Shown here piece after piece: positions 53,064-61,469 of a DNA stretch of 61,804 nt. The DNA is taken from assembly GCA_964569845.1 (NCBI GenBank), contig CAZMUQ010000003.1, positions 1-61,804 on the forward strand. The letters run 5' to 3'. Origin of the DNA: CAZMUQ01 sp964569845 (GTDB lineage: Archaea; Thermoproteota; Bathyarchaeia; Hecatellales; Hecatellaceae). The first letter of the stretch is position 1, and each line of letters begins with the position of its first letter. The position numbers were made by a program, and so were the translations under genes. A model generated the notes under the pieces. It worked only from the letters and a program-made list of their open reading frames with translations. It was not told where the DNA came from and did no database searches.

Positions 53064-53483
53064 ATGAGTGGAGAAGAAGAATATGTAGGTATGCTTGATA
53101 GGGCTTACTCAAGATTACCTAAAATAGCACCTAAAAGAGTTGGAAGATTTGAGATTCCTGAGGTTAAGCATATGATTATTGGGAATAGAACACTCATTAA
53201 AAACTTTAAGCAGATAAGTGAAACTATTAGGAGAGATGAAAATCATCTCCTAAGGTTTTTAGCTAAGGAAATGGCTACAGCTGCAACTATTGAAGGTGAT
53301 CAAGCTATTTTCCATGGTAAGTTTAGTGTTGAAACTATAAAACGCTTAATTGAATCTTATGTCAAAGAGTATGTGATATGTCCTGTTTGTCGAAGCCCTG
53401 ATACTAAAATAGTTAAAGAGGAGCGTTTCCGGTTTATAGTCTGTGAGGCATGTGGAGCTAAATCTTCTGTTAGGGGTATTTAA
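53064..53483 (+). CDS. eif2b: Translation initiation factor aIF2 beta
   Basis: 139 residues from the ATG at 53064. KHMIIGNRTLIKNFKQIS and the core HLLRFLAKEMATAATIEGDQ, then a C-terminal C4 ribbon, CPVC and CEACG. It binds aIF2 gamma (18211). ATG preferred because AAGGTGG ends 9 bases upstream; the TTG at 53055 sits immediately next to that site. Second gene of the ahcY to top6A block. Confidence 0.94.
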   Translation: MSGEEEYVGMLDRAYSRLPKIAPKRVGRFEIPEVKHMIIGNRTLIKNFKQISETIRRDENHLLRFLAKEMATAATIEGDQAIFHGKFSVETIKRLIESYVKEYVICPVCRSPDTKIVKEERFRFIVCEACGAKSSVRGI

Positions 53484-53506
53484 AGTAGGGTTGGGAGTAA
53501 TATATA

Positions 53507-53833
53507 TTGTTAAATAAGGATGAAATATCTTACGTGTATGTTAAGGTTATGAAGGTTAGAAATGAAGTTGTTGTAGCTATCTGTGATGAGAATATTTTAG
53601 GTAAAATGTTTGAAGATAAGGATAGAGGTTTAAAGCTTGAGGTTAAAGAAGGATTTTATCGTGGGGTTAAAGTTAAGCTTGAGGATTCTATTCAGTATAT
53701 TGAGAAAGCTACCATAGTAAACATTGTTGGTGAAAAAGCTGTAAGGTTAGCTGTAGAAAGAGGGTTTATAAGCTCATCAGGAATTTTATGGGTTAGTGGA
53801 ATCCCCCATGCTCAACTTATAAAAATGCGTTAA
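53507..53833 (+). CDS. DUF424 family protein
   Basis: 108 residues. VYVKVMKVRNEVVVAICDEN, LGKMFEDKDRGLKLEVKEGF and ERGFISSSGILWVSGIPHAQ fit DUF424, an archaeal family with a conserved position next to the aIF2 beta gene. Function unknown, presumably translational by context. Start TTG 23 bases after the aIF2 beta stop. Confidence 0.82.
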   Translation: MLNKDEISYVYVKVMKVRNEVVVAICDENILGKMFEDKDRGLKLEVKEGFYRGVKVKLEDSIQYIEKATIVNIVGEKAVRLAVERGFISSSGILWVSGIPHAQLIKMR

Positions 53834-53910
53834 ACTTTAAAATTGTAAATGTTAATATTCATGGTTGTACTTATTTAGGTAGTGTTAAAGTCAAGTTTGG
53901 TGAAACTATT

Positions 53911-54216
53911 TTGAAGAGGAAAGTTTTAAGCGAAGAAGAACTTAAAGAACTTGTTCTTCCAGGTGAAGGTCAGGTTTTAGGTGTTGTTGTAAGGATGCTT
54001 GGTTATGATAGACTTATTGTTAGATGTGATGATGGGAAAGAAAGGCTTTGCAGAATAAGCGGTAAACTTAAACGTAAAGTTTGGATTAGGGAAGGTGATG
54101 TTGTTTTAGTATCTCCTTGGGAGTTTGATTCTTCAAGAGGAGATGTTGTTTGGAGATATACGGTGAATCAAGTTGACTGGTTAAAGACTAACGGTTACTT
54201 AAAAATGAATATTTAA
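53911..54216 (+). CDS. eif1a: Translation initiation factor aIF1A
   Basis: 101 residues with an S1-like OB fold: GQVLGVVVRMLGYDRLIVRC, DGKERLCRISGKLKRKVWIR and GDVVLVSPWEFDSSRGDVVW. Acts in the small subunit A site during start codon selection. Start TTG (KRKVLSEEELKELVLPGEGQ follows). Eight bases before the rio1 TTG. Confidence 0.94.
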   Translation: MKRKVLSEEELKELVLPGEGQVLGVVVRMLGYDRLIVRCDDGKERLCRISGKLKRKVWIREGDVVLVSPWEFDSSRGDVVWRYTVNQVDWLKTNGYLKMNI

Positions 54217-54223
54217 GATTTTA

Positions 54224-55048
54224 TTGGGAGAATATAACCCTTTGGCTGAAGAAGATTTTCTAACAAAGAAAAAGGTTGAAGAAAAACTTCTGCTTAAAGA
54301 AAGAATTTATGATAAAACTCAGCGAATGAAAATTAAACGTTCAGAAGAGTATGAAGTTTTAGAAGAAGTTTTTGATAAGCCAACATTAATGACTATTTAC
54401 CATTTAATGAATAGGGGAGTTTTAAGCCGGCTTTATGGTGCTGTTAAAAGTGGTAAGGAATCTAAAGTTTACAGAGGTTTATCTCCAAGTGGGGAAGAGC
54501 TTGCAGTAAAAATTTTTTTAACAGTTTCTTCTGAGTTTAAAAGGGGGCTGCTCCCATATATTGAAGGTGATGTAAGATTTAAACATATAAAACGTGGAAC
54601 AAGGTCATTGATATATGCTTGGGCTTTAAAAGAGTTTAAGAATCTTAAAAAAGCTTATGAAGCTGGTGTTAGAGTTCCAAAACCTTACATTGTTGAAAAG
54701 AATGTTCTTGTTATGGAGTTTGTTGGTAAAGAAGGTGTACCTGCTCCCCTGCTAAAGGATGTAGAATTAGCGGATCCTAAAAAATTTTATCTGAGTGTTT
54801 TGGAGAATGTTAAACTGCTCTATAGAAATGGTGAGCTTGTGCATGGAGATTTAAGTGAGTACAATATAATGGTTTCGGAGGATGAGCAACCGGTAATCTT
54901 TGACATGTCTCAAGCTGTTCTAGTAGATCATCCATTAGCTGAGGAACTTTTACGAAGGGACATATTTAACATTAATAGGTTTTTCAGGAAAATTGGTGTT
55001 GAAGTTTACGGGGAGGAGGATGTTTATAAATGGATAATTGGGGAGTAG
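54224..55048 (+). CDS. rio1: RIO1-type atypical protein kinase
   Basis: 274 residues. YGAVKSGKESKVYRG is the RIO ATP loop, LAVKIFLTVSSEFKRG carries the Lys, HGDLSEYNIMV is the catalytic loop and VIFDMSQAVLVDHP the metal-binding segment. In archaea it acts in late small-subunit maturation. The gene overlaps pno1 by 19 bases, and the proteins are functionally linked in pre-40S-like assembly. Confidence 0.94.
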   Translation: MGEYNPLAEEDFLTKKKVEEKLLLKERIYDKTQRMKIKRSEEYEVLEEVFDKPTLMTIYHLMNRGVLSRLYGAVKSGKESKVYRGLSPSGEELAVKIFLTVSSEFKRGLLPYIEGDVRFKHIKRGTRSLIYAWALKEFKNLKKAYEAGVRVPKPYIVEKNVLVMEFVGKEGVPAPLLKDVELADPKKFYLSVLENVKLLYRNGELVHGDLSEYNIMVSEDEQPVIFDMSQAVLVDHPLAEELLRRDIFNINRFFRKIGVEVYGEEDVYKWIIGE

Positions 55049-55614
55049 GACAAGTTTTCAGATTAAAAATTCCTGTTGAACGGGTAGGCGTATTAATAGG
55101 TAAGGATGGTATAGTTAAGCATAAGATAGAATCTGCATGTAAAGTTAAACTTAATATTGATAGTGAAACTGGTGAGGTTAACATTATTGCTAGAGATGAT
55201 ATGGATGACCCTACTCTAATGTTTAAAGCTCAAAATATAGTTTTAGCTATTGGTAGAGGTTTTTCACCTGAGAAAGCTTTTAAGCTTCTAGATGATGATT
55301 ACTATCTGCATATAATAGATTTAAGGGACATTTTAGGCAAATCTAAAAGTAATCTTGTAAGAGTTAAGGGTAGAATCATCGGTAAAGAAGGTAAAACTCG
55401 CAGAATAATTGAAGAAACAGCAGGTGTAGATGTTTCGGTTTATGGTCATACTGTAGCTATTATAGGAGTTGTAGAAAATATTGAAATTGCTAAGGAAGCT
55501 ATTGAAAAGCTTGTTAAAGGCTCCCAGCATAAAACGGTTTACCGTTTTCTTGGAAGGAAACGTAGTGAGTTAAAAAGGTCTAGGCTTGAATTATGGGAAA
55601 AACCTCCATATTAA
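55030..55614 (+). CDS. pno1: KH-domain rRNA processing protein Pno1/Dim2 homologue
   Basis: 194 residues with two KH domains: RVGVLIGKDGIVKHKIESAC near 15-35 and GRIIGKEGKTRRIIEETAGV near 115-135, each with a GxxG loop (GKDG and GKEG). Archaeal Dim2/Pno1 binds the 3' end region of 16S rRNA. Translationally coupled to rio1. About 210 bases to the top6B start, with no ORF in between. Confidence 0.92.
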   Translation: MDNWGVGQVFRLKIPVERVGVLIGKDGIVKHKIESACKVKLNIDSETGEVNIIARDDMDDPTLMFKAQNIVLAIGRGFSPEKAFKLLDDDYYLHIIDLRDILGKSKSNLVRVKGRIIGKEGKTRRIIEETAGVDVSVYGHTVAIIGVVENIEIAKEAIEKLVKGSQHKTVYRFLGRKRSELKRSRLELWEKPPY

Positions 55615-55825
55615 GCTTTTATAAGCCTTTATCCGCTTTATCTTCTATCATTTTTTACATTACCATGCTAATTTATGGAGTATGCAAACCTCAACTCGTA
55701 CAATATTTCTTCTATGTTTAAGCCTAAAATTCTAAGAATGTTAAAACATAAAGTAAAAAAAGGCTTAACAATGTATTTTTGATGTTAATACTTAAAAAGT
55801 TTTAAGCAGGGTAAGCTGAATAGAG

Positions 55826-57385
55826 ATGTCTAGTAGAATTGCTAAGGAAGATTTTTACGAGATAAGTCCAGCGGATTTCTTCTACAGGAATAGGGATATT
55901 GCAGGTTTTAGTAATCCTGTGAGAGCTATCTACTCAGCCATAAGAGAGTTTGTTGAAAATTCTCTTGATGCAAGCGAGCTTCATGGTCATCTACCCGATA
56001 TATATGTTAGGGTTAGTATTGATGAGGAATCTAAGGGTAGTAGAGATGCCAATGTTTACGTTTTGCATGTTGAAGATAATGGTTCAGGGGTTCCTCCTCA
56101 GCATGTACCCTCAGCTTTTGGCCAAGTTTTCTATGGTTCAAAATATAGGTTGAGACAATCTAGGGGGACTTTTGGTTTAGGAGGAACTATGGCTATACTT
56201 TATGGGCAGATAACTACCAATAGCCCTGTAAAAGTTATTTCTTCAACGGGTAAACATTCAATACATGAATATGTTTTAATGATAGATATCCAGCGTAACC
56301 GACCGATAATTCTAAAACATAAAACCTATAAGAATGAGAACCATTGGCATGGAACAGTTATTGAGGTTAAGATTGAAGGAGACTATTCAAGGGCAGCTTC
56401 AAAAATCTTAGAGTATTTTAAGCAAACAGCAATAGTTGCTCCCTATGCAAATATAACGTTTGTTGATGTTAAAGGCAGACTTTACAGATTTGAAAGGGTA
56501 GTTTTAGAGCTTCCTAAACCTCCGATGGAAACAAAACCGCATCCTTACGGTTCTGATGTTGAAACCATTAAACGTATGATAGCTGCAACAAGATGTAGAG
56601 ATATGTTAAGCTTTATGATGCTTCACTTCCATAGGATAGGGAAAACTACAGCTAAAAAGTTTTTAGAGTTTGCAGGTATACCAGAAAAAAGAAAACCTAA
56701 AAGCTTATCAAATGACGAGATAGTTAGGCTTGTAAAAGCTATGAAGGAGTTTAATGGTTTTAGAGCTCCCTCGGCAGACTGTCTTTCACCTTTAGGTGAG
56801 AATCTTCTTAGAGCTGGGATCCAGAAAGAGTTAAATCCTGAATTTGTTTCTGTTAAGCAACGTAAACCTTCAGTTTATTCTGGTTACCCATTTATTGTTG
56901 AAGTTGCTGTTGCTTATGGAGGTAATATTCCAGTAACAGGAGATGTAATTCTTTATAGGTTTGCAAATAGAATACCGCTACTGTATGATGAAGCTAGTGA
57001 TGTTTCATGGAAAGTTGTTCATAACCTGATAAACTGGAGACACTATAAAATTGATATTCAAAACTCGCCTATAGCAGTTTTCACCCATATATGTTCTACA
57101 AAGATTCCCTATAGAAGTGTTGGTAAAGAGTTTATTGCAGATATCCCTGAAATTGAAAGGGAAATTCTTGGAGGACTTAGGGAAGCTTTAAGAGACCTTT
57201 CTGCTTACCTTACAAGAAGAAGAGCAATTGAAATGGAGAAAAAAAGGTTTGATATTTTTGAAAAATATCTTCCAAAAATTGCAAAATTTTCAGCTGAACT
57301 TGCTGGAAGTAAGAATGTTCCAGATGTTAAGCCTTTATTAAAGAAGGTGGTTAAGTATGGCACAGAAAAAATCGATGAAGATTAA
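55826..57385 (+). CDS. top6B: DNA topoisomerase VI subunit B
   Basis: 519 residues. GHKL ATPase: AIREFVENSLDA, HVEDNGSGVPPQHV and GTFGLGGTMAILYGQ; a helix-two-turn-helix domain near 255-300 and a transducer domain follow with the switch lysine in SVKQRKPSVYSGYPF region. Subunit B binds ATP and opens the gate formed by A. Stop overlaps top6A by 29 bases. Confidence 0.96.
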   Translation: MSSRIAKEDFYEISPADFFYRNRDIAGFSNPVRAIYSAIREFVENSLDASELHGHLPDIYVRVSIDEESKGSRDANVYVLHVEDNGSGVPPQHVPSAFGQVFYGSKYRLRQSRGTFGLGGTMAILYGQITTNSPVKVISSTGKHSIHEYVLMIDIQRNRPIILKHKTYKNENHWHGTVIEVKIEGDYSRAASKILEYFKQTAIVAPYANITFVDVKGRLYRFERVVLELPKPPMETKPHPYGSDVETIKRMIAATRCRDMLSFMMLHFHRIGKTTAKKFLEFAGIPEKRKPKSLSNDEIVRLVKAMKEFNGFRAPSADCLSPLGENLLRAGIQKELNPEFVSVKQRKPSVYSGYPFIVEVAVAYGGNIPVTGDVILYRFANRIPLLYDEASDVSWKVVHNLINWRHYKIDIQNSPIAVFTHICSTKIPYRSVGKEFIADIPEIEREILGGLREALRDLSAYLTRRRAIEMEKKRFDIFEKYLPKIAKFSAELAGSKNVPDVKPLLKKVVKYGTEKIDED

Positions 57386-58445
57386 GAAGAGTGAAGTTTT
57401 AGAAGTTCTTAAAAAGCTTGGGGAACAGATTTATATGCAGTTGGTAAATGAAGATTTTCCATATGTTGAAATGCCAAGCAGGTCTACAAAAAATATTTAC
57501 TATGATAAAAAGTTGAGGCAGTATGTTTTAGGTGATAAGTATGTTAAAAGAACTACGAGGAATATTAGGCATCTTAGACCTTTTACCCAGCTTATTTGGC
57601 TTGCTGATATTGCTCATCAACTTATAAATCAGGGTAAAACATGCACCCTAAGAGATATTTTCTACATGTCTCAGGCTTACGAAGTTGACTTTACAGACCA
57701 GCCTGAATCAGATGATATTATAACAGACCTTGAAAGCATAATATCCTATGCACGTGAAGATTTTAACATCTTCCCTGAAGAGCGTAGTGCAATTTACGGG
57801 GATTTAACAATAGAATATACTGTGCCAAGATATGAAGGGAAAAGAATAAATCTTACAGTACATCCTGATGGTGTTATGATTGGTCCTGCTTTAGCAACAG
57901 CAGATTTTGTTGATACTAGTGCTGAAATTGTTTTATGTATTGAAAAAGGTGCAATGTTTACAAGGTTGCTTGAGGAGGAAGCACATAAAAAGTTTAATGC
58001 AATTGTTATCCATACTGCAGGGCAGCCTCCAAGAGCAACAAGGCATCTTATCCGCAGGTTAAATGAGGAGCTTAACCTACCAGTATACATTTTTTGTGAT
58101 GCTGACCCTTGGGGTATGCATATAGCTCAAGTGATAATTTCAGGTTCAGCGAATGCTGCTCACCTAAAAGAGCTTACAACACCTGATGCTAAATGGGCAG
58201 GTGTTTGGGCTTCAGATATTGTAACCTTTAAGCTTCCTAGTGAAAGATTGAATGAGCTTGACATCAAACGGTTGAAGGAGTTGGAAAAGGATCCAAGGTA
58301 TGGTGGAGAAATTTGGCGTAGGGAGATTCAGGTTTTTCATAAGATTCAGAGGAAAGCTGAACAGGAAGCTTTTAGCAGATATGGGTTAACAAAGATTGTT
58401 GATGATTATTTGCCTAGGAGGCTTGAGGAGATGAAGAGTTTTTAG
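57357..58445 (+). CDS. top6A: DNA topoisomerase VI subunit A
   Basis: 362 residues, Spo11 family. The active-site tyrosine lies in TLRDIFYMSQAYEVDF near 95-110; the Toprim domain has VLCIEKGAMFTRLLEEE near 197 and IFCDADPWGMHIAQVI near 248. The start codon is ATG at 57357. Its stop TAG at 58443-58445 is already part of the operator for the PadR gene. Confidence 0.96.
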   Translation: MAQKKSMKIKKSEVLEVLKKLGEQIYMQLVNEDFPYVEMPSRSTKNIYYDKKLRQYVLGDKYVKRTTRNIRHLRPFTQLIWLADIAHQLINQGKTCTLRDIFYMSQAYEVDFTDQPESDDIITDLESIISYAREDFNIFPEERSAIYGDLTIEYTVPRYEGKRINLTVHPDGVMIGPALATADFVDTSAEIVLCIEKGAMFTRLLEEEAHKKFNAIVIHTAGQPPRATRHLIRRLNEELNLPVYIFCDADPWGMHIAQVIISGSANAAHLKELTTPDAKWAGVWASDIVTFKLPSERLNELDIKRLKELEKDPRYGGEIWRREIQVFHKIQRKAEQEAFSRYGLTKIVDDYLPRRLEEMKSF

Positions 58446-58494
58446 ATATCTTTAGCGATATGCTTATATATCTCTAAAGATATCTCTAGAGATA
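58444..58494 (+). promoter_or_regulatory. PadR promoter with nested inverted repeats
   Basis: AGATATCTTTAG at 58444-58455 is matched exactly by its reverse complement CTAAAGATATCT at 58474-58485, and a perfect 14-base palindrome TATCTCTAGAGATA spans 58481-58494. CTTATATA at 58463-58470, between the arms, is a TATA-type box about 40 bases before the start. A regulator bound here would block TBP or the start site, so autorepression by PadR is likely. Confidence 0.7.
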
Positions 58495-58508
58495 GAAAGG
58501 TGAAGCAT

Positions 58509-59006
58509 TTGTTAAAAGTTAAAAGTCTAATTCCAAGAGGATTCTCAAGGTTCTATGTTCTACAAATGTTAAAAGAGAAACCTTTAACTGGTAAAGAAAT
58601 AATGGATGAGGCTGAAAAAAGAAGTGGAGGTCTTTGGAAGCCATCTCCAGGGTTAATTTACCCTCTACTTGGAAGACTTCTAGCTGAAGGATTAGTTGAA
58701 GAAGTTGAAGGTGGAAAATTTAAGATAACTGTAAAAGGCGAAAAAGCCCTTGAAGATTATGCAAAATTTAGGGAGCAAATTGAAAAACAAATTGAAATTT
58801 TAAGGCGTTTAGGTTTACGTTTTCTTTTAACAGGAAGAGTGGTTGTTGAGGAAGCTTTAGATAGAATGATGCATCTTGCATTAACACTTCAACAAGAATT
58901 AAAGAAACTTTCAAAGGATAAGAAAAAGATGATAATAGATAGATATAAAGATTTTTTAAGAAAGGAGCTTGAAAGAGTAGAAAAAGAGGAAAAAGAGCAA
59001 CTTTAA
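58509..59006 (+). CDS. PadR-family transcription regulator
   Basis: 165 residues from TTG 58509. The winged helix shows FYVLQMLKEKPLTGKEIMDE, PSPGLIYPLLGRLLAEGLVE and GGKFKITVKGEKALEDY; a long charged C-terminal helix (QQELKKLSKDKKKMIIDRYK) mediates dimerisation. AGGTGA 5 bases before this TTG favours it over the GTG at 58500. Unlike most PadR genes it follows top6A directly with its own palindromic operator and no obvious transporter target nearby. Confidence 0.85.
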   Translation: MLKVKSLIPRGFSRFYVLQMLKEKPLTGKEIMDEAEKRSGGLWKPSPGLIYPLLGRLLAEGLVEEVEGGKFKITVKGEKALEDYAKFREQIEKQIEILRRLGLRFLLTGRVVVEEALDRMMHLALTLQQELKKLSKDKKKMIIDRYKDFLRKELERVEKEEKEQL

Positions 59007-59067
59007 ACTAGAAAATCTTAAATTTCCTTTAAACATTTTTTATTTAGGGCCCGTAGCTCAGCCAGGT

Positions 59068-59088
59068 TACCTAATATCTAAGCCTGAA
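59068..59088 (+). other. D-loop intron of the CAT tRNA
   Basis: About 21 bases inserted after AGCCAGGT in the D loop, near positions 20/21. CCAGG on the exon side and GCCTG in the intron end can pair to form the splice-site helix. Boundaries uncertain by one or two bases. Confidence 0.65.
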
Positions 59089-59098
59089 AGAGCGACAG

Positions 59099-59116
59099 AC
59101 CAAAATAAGGGTTGAA
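59099..59116 (+). other. Anticodon-stem intron of the CAT tRNA (30/31)
   Basis: 18 bases, ACCAAAATAAGGGTTGAA, at the same place as the first tRNA-Lys intron. Removal restores a perfect 5-bp stem. Confidence 0.75.
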
Positions 59117-59174
59117 GCTCATAACCTGTTGGTCCCCGGTTCAAATCCGGGCGGGCCCACCATTCTTCATTTTA

Positions 59175-59714
59175 CTACAACTTTTTACAGAAAAATACCA
59201 TGTCCTCTTCAATACGCGGATAGGTTACATTTTCTACTTTCTTAAATCCTTTCCTCATGTAAAATTTTCTTGCTTTTTCAAATTTTTGGTGCATGCTTGT
59301 ATAAACAAATAATTCTTTTGCTCCGCTTTTTCTAACTTTTTCTTCAACCTTTTTAAGCAACATTGTACCTACCCCGTTACCTTGATATTTTGGGTTTACT
59401 GCAAACCAACCTAACCAGTAACTGTAATCGTACTTGTAGAAGCCTGAAACCCCAACAACCATACCATTAAGTTCAGCCACATAAAATTCTCCAAGGCTAA
59501 ATTTAGATAAATAGATTGAACTAGAGATTTTTCCCTCTTTTTCTAGGAAATATAACATGAAAGTATGTTTTGCTGAATCAACATCCTCAGGTAGCATAGT
59601 TTCATCTATAATCTTAAGAACTAAAGGTAAGTCATTTTTAACCATTAATCTGATAATTAAGGGTGAGTTTAAATAATCCTTCATAAAACCAGCCTTTAAT
59701 GCTTTATTTAGCAA
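59175..59714 (-). CDS. GNAT-family acetyltransferase
   Basis: 179 residues. LIIRLMVKNDLPLVLKIIDE is the GNAT beta1-alpha1, YVAELNGMVVGVSGFYKYDY the beta2-3 hairpin, LGWFAVNPKYQGNGVGTMLL near 110 contains the acetyl-CoA loop QGNGVG, and ARKFYMRKGFKKVENVTY the last motif. Target unknown. An internal ATG at MKDYLNS may be the true start. Confidence 0.82.
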   Translation of the reverse strand: MLNKALKAGFMKDYLNSPLIIRLMVKNDLPLVLKIIDETMLPEDVDSAKHTFMLYFLEKEGKISSSIYLSKFSLGEFYVAELNGMVVGVSGFYKYDYSYWLGWFAVNPKYQGNGVGTMLLKKVEEKVRKSGAKELFVYTSMHQKFEKARKFYMRKGFKKVENVTYPRIEEDMVFFCKKL

Positions 59715-59773
59715 CGTAGGGTTAAGCCTAACTGTAAAAATATGTCTTTGGTTTAATGGTTGTTAAAAAGCTT

Positions 59774-60019
59774 TTAACAACTTACACAAATTAATGTTAA
59801 GGTTTCTATTACTCCATCTATTACTCTTATTTTTTCCCTTACAAGGTTGCCTATCTCCTTTAGCTCTGAAACTTCTACAATTGCTACAAGATCGTAGGGG
59901 CCTGTTACTGGGTGAGTTTCTTTAACTCCCTTAACCTTCGAAACTTCTCCTTCTACAGCCTTATCTTTACCAGGAGCACTTTTGACAAGTATAAAGGCGT
60001 GAACCATAAACTCCACCAA
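59774..60019 (-). CDS. Stand-alone Lrp/AsnC ligand-binding (RAM) domain
   Basis: 81 residues, or 77 if the later ATG (VHAFILVKSAPG) is used. VHAFILVKSAPGKDKAVEGE, TGPYDLVAIVEVSELKEIGN and IDGVIETLTLICV form the beta-alpha-beta RAM fold. No DNA-binding helix-turn-helix, so it probably binds an amino acid or similar ligand and oligomerises, or modulates an Lrp protein elsewhere. Confidence 0.85.
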   Translation of the reverse strand: MVEFMVHAFILVKSAPGKDKAVEGEVSKVKGVKETHPVTGPYDLVAIVEVSELKEIGNLVREKIRVIDGVIETLTLICVSC

Positions 60020-60130
60020 AACATAAATTTACATCCCAAATATTTTTACCTTTTTAGTTTAATGCTTAGTTAATGTTTTTAAGGGGAAAGAAAAAAGTAG
60101 AATAATACGTATATGCGAGGTTAAATTGAC

Positions 60131-61300
60131 ATGCTTCCATTAGAAGGTATTAAAGTTCTAGATTTTACTCATGCAGGCGCAGGCCCATATTGTACAATGC
60201 TGCTTGGAGATCTTGGAGCGGATATAGTTAAAGTTGAACAACCTATGGGTGATGTTTTCCGTTTTATGCTTAATGGAGCTGTTTTCTTATCCTACAATAG
60301 GAATAAAAGGGATATTGTTATAGACCTTAAAAAACCTGAAGGTAAAAAAATTGTTAAAAAACTTATTAAAAGGTCCGATGTTCTTGTTGAAAGTTTTAGA
60401 CCTAGTGTCATCGGAAAACTTGGTTTTAGCTATGAGTATGCTAGAAGAATTAACCCTAAGATAGTTTATTGCTCAATTTCAGGTTACGGTCAAACAGGAC
60501 CTCTTTCCCATCTTCCAGCTTTTGACCCCCTAATTCAGGCTTTTTCAGGCGTTATGGCTGCTACAGGTGAACCTGGAACACCTCCAGCAAGAACTGCTGG
60601 AATGTTTATTGATGCTGGTGCAGGTACACTTGCAGCTTACACTATTACATCATGCCTACTTTCAAGAAGAAAAACTGGTAAAGGTTGTAGGATTGATATT
60701 TCTATGCTTGATGTTGTAACCTCATGGATGGGTTGGCAGGTAACCAACTATTTTATGAGTGGTGAAATTCCAGAAAAATTTGGTTCAGGTTATAGGTGGT
60801 GGGAACCTTATAGAGCTTTTAAAGTTAAGGATGGATATGTTTTTATTGGAACAGTCGACGAAGAAAGCTGGAAAAAGTTTTGTGAAATTATAGGTTTAGG
60901 CGACCTCCCTAAGGATCCTCGCTTTGCAACAAATGAGGAAAGATGTAAGCATAGATTTGAGCTTATAAGTATTGTTGAAGATAAGCTTAAAGATTATACG
61001 CGCGAGGAACTTGTTGAACTACTGAGAAAGCATGATCTTCTTACAGCTCCAGTTCAAACCTTAGATGAACTTTTAGCCCACCCACATATTCAGGCAAGAA
61101 AAATGCTTATTGATATAAGAAATCCTCAAACAGGAGAAAAAACAAAAACCTCAGGTATACCAATGAAAATCTTTAATCTAAACTTAAAGGTTAGAAGGCA
61201 ACCACCAAAATATGGTGAACACACAGAAGAAATTTTAAGAGAGTTAGGGTATACAAAAAGGGAGATCATAAAACTTAAAGAGAAGAAGGTAGTTTTCTAG
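60131..61300 (+). CDS. Family III CoA transferase (CaiB/BaiF)
   Basis: 389 residues. VLDFTHAGAGPYCTMLLGDL and GADIVKVEQPMGD open the fold, NRNKRDIVIDLKKPEGK follows, GFSYEYARRINPKIVYCSIS near 100, SGYGQTGPLSHLPAFDPLIQ, and AGMFIDAGAGTLAAY near 165 contains the catalytic Asp. Substrate unknown (formyl, carnitine, succinyl or aromatic CoA families share these motifs). It ends 75 bases before tRNA-Leu. Confidence 0.9.
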   Translation: MLPLEGIKVLDFTHAGAGPYCTMLLGDLGADIVKVEQPMGDVFRFMLNGAVFLSYNRNKRDIVIDLKKPEGKKIVKKLIKRSDVLVESFRPSVIGKLGFSYEYARRINPKIVYCSISGYGQTGPLSHLPAFDPLIQAFSGVMAATGEPGTPPARTAGMFIDAGAGTLAAYTITSCLLSRRKTGKGCRIDISMLDVVTSWMGWQVTNYFMSGEIPEKFGSGYRWWEPYRAFKVKDGYVFIGTVDEESWKKFCEIIGLGDLPKDPRFATNEERCKHRFELISIVEDKLKDYTREELVELLRKHDLLTAPVQTLDELLAHPHIQARKMLIDIRNPQTGEKTKTSGIPMKIFNLNLKVRRQPPKYGEHTEEILRELGYTKREIIKLKEKKVVF

Positions 61301-61408
61301 GAAATTTATGCCCGAAAACACCAAGAATAAATAAAAGTTAATGAAAAACCATGATGAAAATATTTTAGGGTATATGCGGGGGTTCCCGAGCCAGGACAAA
61401 GGGGCAGG

Positions 61409-61440
61409 CTCCCCCTCCACAATCTGAAGGGGGAAGCTAA
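61409..61440 (+). other. tRNA-Leu intron 1 (30/31)
   Basis: 32 bases after CAGG; core hairpin CCCCCT/AGGGGG. Same position as the anticodon-stem introns in the Lys and CAT tRNAs. Confidence 0.7.
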
Positions 61441-61448
61441 ACTTAAGA

Positions 61449-61469
61449 TCCAAAGGCTTGGGAAAGAAA
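61449..61469 (+). other. tRNA-Leu intron 2 (3' side of anticodon loop)
   Basis: 21 bases beginning TCCAAAGG and followed by TCCTG. Because TCC occurs at both ends, the cut can lie anywhere over three bases (38/39 to 41/42). Removal restores CAGGA/TCCTG. Confidence 0.65.

Larger units (their letters stand above)
59047..59162 (+). tRNA. tRNA with CAT anticodon and two introns (Met or Ile2)
   Basis: Acceptor GGGCCCG pairs with CGGGCCC; discriminator A and encoded CCA; T arm CCCGG-TTCAAAT-CCGGG. The anticodon stem only closes if 18 bases are removed, giving ACAGG-CTCATAA-CCTGT with CAT. The D loop is 30 bases long and becomes normal (GCTC-AGCCAGGTA-GAGC) if about 21 bases are removed. Elongator Met and lysidine/agmatidine-type Ile2 cannot be separated with certainty. 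Mature length about 74 plus CCA. Confidence 0.88.

Noticed and set aside
59112..59312. 66-residue plus-strand ORF
   Set aside because: It starts inside the CAT tRNA and runs antisense to the GNAT gene.
61344..61375. C box-like ATGATGA upstream of tRNA-Leu, possible C/D box sRNA
   Set aside because: No D box (CTGA), C' or D' boxes at suitable spacing outside the tRNA itself.
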